DNA of 64,000 nt. It comes from Callipepla californica brunnescens (taxonomy: Eukaryota; Chordata; Aves; Galliformes; Odontophoridae). Shown here piece by piece: positions 60,095 through 64,000 of this stretch (positions within the stretch are counted from its first letter, which is position 1; the number at the start of each line of letters is the position of its first letter). The notes under the pieces were generated by a model, which ran no database searches, was not told where the DNA came from, and saw nothing but the letters and a program-made list of their open reading frames with translations. The position numbers and the translations under genes are program-made. The stretch lies in assembly GCA_023055505.1 (NCBI GenBank), contig JALIRH010000095.1, positions 1,054,001 to 1,118,000 on the forward strand, read 5' to 3'.

Positions 60095-60352
60095 CCGCAG
60101 GATGATTCCTCGGTGCTGTTTGAGGACACGTTGTACGCTGACGGATATTCATCGCCACTCAACGTCGCACAGCGCTACGTTGTGGCCTGCAGGGACACCA
60201 AGAAGAAGCGACCCCGTGTGGCCGTTTTGGGGCCGTTCCAGGATTTGGGTTTTTTGGGGTCATTAGGGCCGATTTACGGTCACTTTGGGGTCACTCTGGA
60301 GCACTTTGGGGTGCAGTGCTGCATCGTGGCCTGCAGAGACACCAAGAAGTGA
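60095..60352 (+). CDS. SGF29: SGF29 last exon (end of tandem Tudor domain)
   Basis: The acceptor CTCTATAACAG precedes an open frame coding PQDDSSVLFED, DGYSSPLNVAQRYVVAC and RDTKKK. This is nearly the same as the C-terminus of vertebrate SGF29, which ends VVACKEPKKK. It forms the last strand and helix of the second Tudor domain, which reads H3K4 methylation for SAGA. After KKK the expected stop is CGA (60209-60211), so the frame runs 47 codons further to TGA 60350-60352. There a second decayed copy of ACRDTKK ends in TGA. The extension is repeat-derived. The exon is 20.8 kb from exon 1 with no middle exons seen. Confidence 0.8.
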   Translation, partial: PQDDSSVLFEDTLYADGYSSPLNVAQRYVVACRDTKKKRPRVAVLGPFQDLGFLGSLGPIYGHFGVTLEHFGVQCCIVACRDTKK

Positions 60353-60499
60353 CCCCATAGGGGATTTGATATGGTCCTTATGGGGTCGTTATAGGGTTTT
60401 GGGGTCACTTTGGGGTCATTTTGGGGCCCTTTGGGGCGCAGCGCTTCCAAGAAGTGTTGGAAGTAATCTGGGATATTTGGGGTCATTTTGCGTCACATC
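60353..60499 (+). other. Repetitive 3' flank of SGF29
   Basis: GGGGTCATTTTGGGG-type repeats with a third decayed copy of the exon end (CGCAGCGCTTCCAAGAAGTG near 60437). No other feature is seen. Confidence 0.5.
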
Positions 60500-60798
60500 G
60501 GGGTCACTTCGGGTCATTGCACGTTGGGGCGTGGCTCGAATGCGAGGCTTAACGTTGGCCATGCCCACTCGCTTCCCACTGGCTTCCGGTTTCCCACTTC
60601 CAGGCGTGCTTCCGCCTCCTTACCCACAATGCCCCGCTCGCTGCCGGAAATCCGCGCTCCCAGAAGTTTCAGTCATTTCCGGTCATCGTGCCTCGTTCCA
60701 GTGGCACTGTTCCGCCTCGCTCCCCCACACCCCGCCCTTTCCGCTGCCGATCTGTGCTGTGATTGGCCGAGCTGTGCCGTGGGGCCGGAAGCGGCCGC
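60500..60798 (+). promoter_or_regulatory. CpG-rich promoter of the downstream gene
   Basis: Dense CpG, several ETS-type sites (CTTCCGG, TTTCCGG, GCCGGAAGC), a reversed CCAAT box in TGATTGGCCGAG near 60757-60768, and no TATA box. It ends at an ATG in CCGCATGG context. Confidence 0.65.
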
Positions 60799-60831
60799 AT
60801 GGTGGAAGCGGAGCTGGAAGCAGAGCACGTG
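60799..60831 (+). CDS. Short first exon, possibly BOLA2-like
   Basis: ATG starts an 11-codon exon, MVEAELEAEHV, followed by GTCAGT, a possible donor. The end LEAEHV matches the BOLA2 segment LEAEHVEVED, which in BOLA2 is preceded by a longer N-terminus missing here. BOLA2 works with glutaredoxin 3 in cytosolic iron-sulfur handling. Support is only six residues plus promoter context. It could be another gene. Confidence 0.35.
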
Positions 60832-60841
60832 GTCAGTGGCA

Positions 60842-61675
60842 GGGCGGGAGGGGCGGTTATGGGGCCGGGGTCAGGTTATGGGGTTTATGGGGCAGGGATT
60901 TGGGGCTGGGGTCGTGGGTGTGGGGTCCAGGCTTGGGGCAGAGCTGTGGGGCAGAGTTGTGGGTCCAGGTGCACTGATTGGGGCAGAGCTGTTGGATGCG
61001 GGGCTGAGCTGTGGGGTGGATCTGTGGGGCAGAGCTGTGGCGGTTGGGGGGCGGAGGTGTGGTGCAGGTATGAGCAGGTGTGGGGCTCAGATGCGGGGCT
61101 GAGCTGCGGGATGTGAGGCTGATCCATGGGGCAGAGCTGTGGAATGTGGGGCTGATCTGTGGGGCAGGTAGGTATGTGGGGCAGAGCTGTGGGATGTGGG
61201 GCAGGTATGTGCAGATTGGGGTTGAGCCGTGGGGCTGAGGTGTGGGATATGGGGCAGCACTATGGGGCTGAGTTGTGGGGTTGAGCCGTGGGGCAGAGGT
61301 GTGGGATGTGGGGCAGATCTGTGGGTCCAGGTGTGGGGTTTGGGGCAGATGTGTGGGGCAGAGCCACAGGGCTGAGCTCTGGGGCCAGGTGTGGGGTGAG
61401 GGGCTGAGCTGTGGTGCAGAGCTGAGGGATGTGGGGCTGAGCTGTGGGTCCAGGTGTGGGGTTTGGGGCAGATGTGTGGGGCAGAGCCACAGGGCTGAGC
61501 TCTGGGGCCAGGTGTGGGATGAGGGGCTGAGCTGTGGGATGTGGGGCTGAGCTGTGTGGCCAGGGGATGAGGGGCAGAGATGTGGGGCAAATGTGTGGGA
61601 TGTGGGGCAGCGCTGTGGGGCTGAGCTGTGGTGTGGATGTTTGGGGTGAAGGTGTGGGGCAGAGTTCTGCCCCAC
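60842..61675. repeat. G-rich minisatellite (CTGTGGGGCAG family)
   Basis: About 11-bp units such as CTGTGGGGCAG, with CTGAG and GTGTGG variants. A ~115-bp block near 61310-61420 recurs near 61440-61525. ORFs of up to 387 residues over it are repeat products. Confidence 0.9.
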
Positions 61676-61691
61676 AGAGGTGCTCCCGCAG

Positions 61692-61732
61692 GAGGTGGAG
61701 GAGATGCAGTGGCGGCATTCTGAGGGGAATAG
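61692..61732 (+). CDS. Possible second exon of the downstream gene
   Basis: GTGCTCCCGCAG precedes a 41-nt non-repetitive segment (EVEEMQWRHSEGN) and a GTCAGT donor. The start EVEE would follow AEHV as in BOLA2 (EHVEVED), but the rest does not match. Weak. Confidence 0.25.
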
Positions 61733-62383
61733 GTCAGTGCCCCATTGCTGCCCCACAGCTGCCCCATAGCCACCCCATTGAGATCCACTGAGATCAGTGG
61801 AGACCCCATTGAGATCCGTAGGGACCCCATGGAGATCCATGGTGACCCATGGCTGCCCCGTAGCTGCCCCACATCCGCCCCATAGCTGGGCGTGGCTTCG
61901 CTCTGGGCACACCGCCTTCTGCGGGACCCACAGCGACCCACACTGACCCACAGTGACCCACACTGACCCATAGAGACCCACAGCGACCCATAGAGACTCA
62001 CAGCGACCCAACCGACCCACAGCAACCTATAGGGGGAACCACAGCAACCCACAGAGACCGATAGCTCACACAGCGACCCACAGTGACCCACAGCAGGACC
62101 CACAGCGACCCATAGAGACCCACAGCGACCCATAGAAACACATAGAGACTCATAGTTACCCACAGCGATTTATAGAGACCCACAGCGACTCACTGAGACC
62201 CACAGTGACCTATAGCTGGACCCACAGACACCCACAGCAACCCAAAGTGACCCACAGCTTGACCCATAGCGACCCATGCCAGGAACCACAGCGATCCATT
62301 GGGACCCATAGCGATCCACAGCGACCCATGGAAAACCACAGGGAGCAAGAGGGAGCCACAGAGACACAGCGACATCACGTGAG

Positions 62384-62400
62384 AGCGCCGCCTGGTGTCG
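62384..62400 (-). promoter_or_regulatory. CTCF-like motif, copy 1 (degenerate)
   Basis: The plus strand reads AGCGCCGCCTGGTGTCG, two substitutions from the perfect copy at 63171. It lies just after CACGTGAG. Confidence 0.4.
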
Positions 62401-63170
62401 TGGAGGGGGAACTGCAGCTCCTTAGGAATCTCCTGGGGCACATAGAGACCAACAGCGCCTCATAGCAGGACCCACACTGACCCACAGCGAACCATATTGG
62501 GACCCACAGCGTAACCCACAGCGACCCGTAACAGACCACATTGACCCCTTGCGACGCACTGCAACCCATAGCGACTCATAGAGGCACAGCGACACACAGC
62601 CATCCACAGCAACCCATAGCGACCCAGCCGACCCACAGCAACCTATAGGGGGGCCCACAGCGACTCACAGCAACCCACAGAGACCGATTACAACCAATAG
62701 TGACCGATAGCGACCCACCGCGACACACAGCGACCCACACCGACCCATAGCAACCCACAGTGACCCACAGAGACCCACTGAGACCCATAGAGACCCAAAG
62801 CGACCCACAGCGACCCATAGCAGGACCTAGAGTGACCCATAGCGTCCCGAAGAGACCCGTAGCGACTCACTGCGACCCACAATGACCCATAGCTGGACCC
62901 ACAGACACCCACAGCATGACCCACAGCGACCCATTGCAACCCTTAGCAACATGTAGAGACTTATAGCGATCCACATCGACCCATAGCGACCCATGGATAC
63001 ACATAGCAAGACCCACAGTGACCCATAGCGTCCCATAGAGACCCGCAGCAAAACGTAGCAGCCCACAGAGATCGATAGCGACGCATAGTGACCCACAGCG
63101 ACCCATAGCGCCCAATAGGAAACCACTGATAGCAATAAGGAGCCCTAGAGACCCAGCGACATTACGTGAG

Positions 63171-63187
63171 AGCGCCCCCTGGTGGCG
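63171..63187 (-). promoter_or_regulatory. CTCF-like motif, copy 2 (full match)
   Basis: The minus strand reads CGCCACCAGGGGGCGCT, matching the core of the vertebrate CTCF consensus (CCACCAGGGGGCGC). Confidence 0.65.
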
Positions 63188-63417
63188 TGGAGGGGAACTG
63201 CAGCCCCTTAGGGATCCATTGGGAACCTTAGAGACCCACAGAGACCCATAGCAGGACCCACAGCAAACCAAAGCGATCCATAGCAACCCATAGCGATCCA
63301 CAGTGACCCACAGTAACCCACAGCGAAGCATATTGGGACCCATAGCGACACATAGCGCCCAATAGGAAAACACAGAGAGCAATAGGAAGCCGTAGAGACA
63401 CAGCGACATCATGTGAG

Positions 63418-63434
63418 AGCTCCCTCTGGTGGCG
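63418..63434 (-). promoter_or_regulatory. CTCF-like motif, copy 3 (degenerate)
   Basis: The plus strand reads AGCTCCCTCTGGTGGCG, two changes in the C-run part. Confidence 0.4.
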
Positions 63435-63724
63435 TGAAGGGGAACTGCAGCCCCTTAGGGATCTCCTGGGGCACGTAGAGACCCATAGCAGGACCCACAC
63501 CGACCCACAGCGAACCCTATTGGGACCCATAGCGTGACCCACAGCGACCCACAGCAACCCATAGAGACTCATAGCAAACCACAGCAACCCACAGTGACCC
63601 ATAGCGAGACCCACAGCGACCCACAGTGACCCACAGCTTGACCCAAAGCAACCCATGCCGGGACCCACAGCGACCCATAGAAAACCTCAGAGAGCAATAG
63701 GAAGGCACAGAGACATCACGTGAG

Positions 63725-63746
63725 AGCGCCCCCTCCCCTGGTGGCG
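63725..63746 (-). promoter_or_regulatory. CTCF-like motif, copy 4 (5-bp insertion)
   Basis: As copy 2, but with five extra bases in the C-run (AGCGCCCCCTCCCCTGGTGG followed by CG). Confidence 0.35.
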
Positions 63747-63878
63747 TGGAGGGGAACTGCAGCCCCTTAGGGATCTCCTGGGGCATATAGAGACCCACAG
63801 CGACCCATAGCAGGACCCACAGTGACCCACAGCAAACCATATTGGGACCCATAGCGGGACCCAGAGAGACCCACAGAC

Positions 63879-64000
63879 TGTTACAATGAAGGGTCGGGAA
63901 CCCAGCTTGATGCTAGCTAATGTTCCATTTATTAAGCAACAACTCAAAGCTTAGATAGACAGAGAAGCAGTGTGTGTTAGGATCTAACTGGGGGAAGCTG
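63879..64000 (-). mobile_element. Start of an antisense LTR, runs off the window
   Basis: Non-repetitive sequence begins TGTTACAATG, directly after the minisatellite. A minus-strand AATAAA is at 63928-63933, about 50 bp from the end, the same spacing as in the LTR at 22659. The rest lies outside the window. Confidence 0.55.

Larger units (their letters stand above)
61740..63878. repeat. 10-bp-period minisatellite (GACCCACAGC family)
   Basis: The first ~130 bp has GAGATCC-type repeats. Then come units GACCCACAGC, GACCCATAGC and GACCCACAGT. The minus-strand ORFs (GSLWVAVG patterns) are repeat-derived. Four ~90-bp islands with a CTCF-like motif interrupt it. Confidence 0.92.

Noticed and set aside
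60857..63947. ORFs up to 387 codons in the G-rich and GACCCACAGC repeats
   Set aside because: Low-complexity repeat translation on both strands.

Overview
The window looks like the subtelomere of a bird chromosome, most likely a galliform such as chicken and probably a micro- or dot chromosome. The reasons are kilobases of canonical and decayed TTAGGG repeat, a CR1 LINE fragment, several endogenous retrovirus (ERV) pieces and LTRs, GC-rich short-period minisatellites, and fragments of the vertebrate genes XPO1 and SGF29. Family and gene names come from remembered protein sequences; no database was searched.

Layout. 1-10,735: two near-identical ~5 kb segmental units (1-5099 and 5100-9857) and a partial third. 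Each is built of decayed telomere repeat that switches strand, around a small ERV protease remnant. 10,735-16,080: a ten-copy tandem array of a ~590 bp monomer with an A/B dimer pattern. 16,081-17,515 and 23,206-24,590: decayed CCCTAA blocks. Between them lies a minus-strand class I (gammaretrovirus-like) ERV with a tRNA-His primer site, one LTR and no env. 24,591-28,164: four consecutive exons of an exportin-1 (XPO1) paralogue on the minus strand, with all reading frames and most splice sites intact. 28,165-33,111: a CR1 fragment split by a plus-strand ERVL-like provirus. This provirus has a tRNA-Lys type primer site and an extra membrane-protein ORF before gag, and it is cut off in RNase H.

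33,112-43,200 is an 11-bp-period minisatellite interrupted at 38,756-39,611 by a CpG island carrying SGF29 exon 1. 43,205-48,935 is an 8-bp-period minisatellite carrying two solo-LTR insertions. 48,936-58,020 is about 9 kb of decayed TTAGGG repeat. 58,021-59,515 is a fourth copy of part of the segmental unit, holding a solo LTR of the ERVL-like family. 59,516-60,352 holds the last intron and last exon of SGF29. 60,500-60,831 is a CpG-rich promoter with a short first exon that may be BOLA2-like. 60,842-63,878 consists of 11- and 10-bp-period minisatellites containing four copies of a CTCF-like motif. The window ends inside another antisense LTR.

Nothing here forms a pathway. The biology is structural: gene fragments (XPO1-like, SGF29, possibly BOLA2) are scattered among telomere-derived repeats and retroelements. 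The features most worth following are the XPO1-like exon block, the pre-gag membrane ORF joined to gag by an ATGA overlap, the SGF29 locus split across 20.8 kb, the dimeric 590-bp satellite and the CTCF-like motif cluster.
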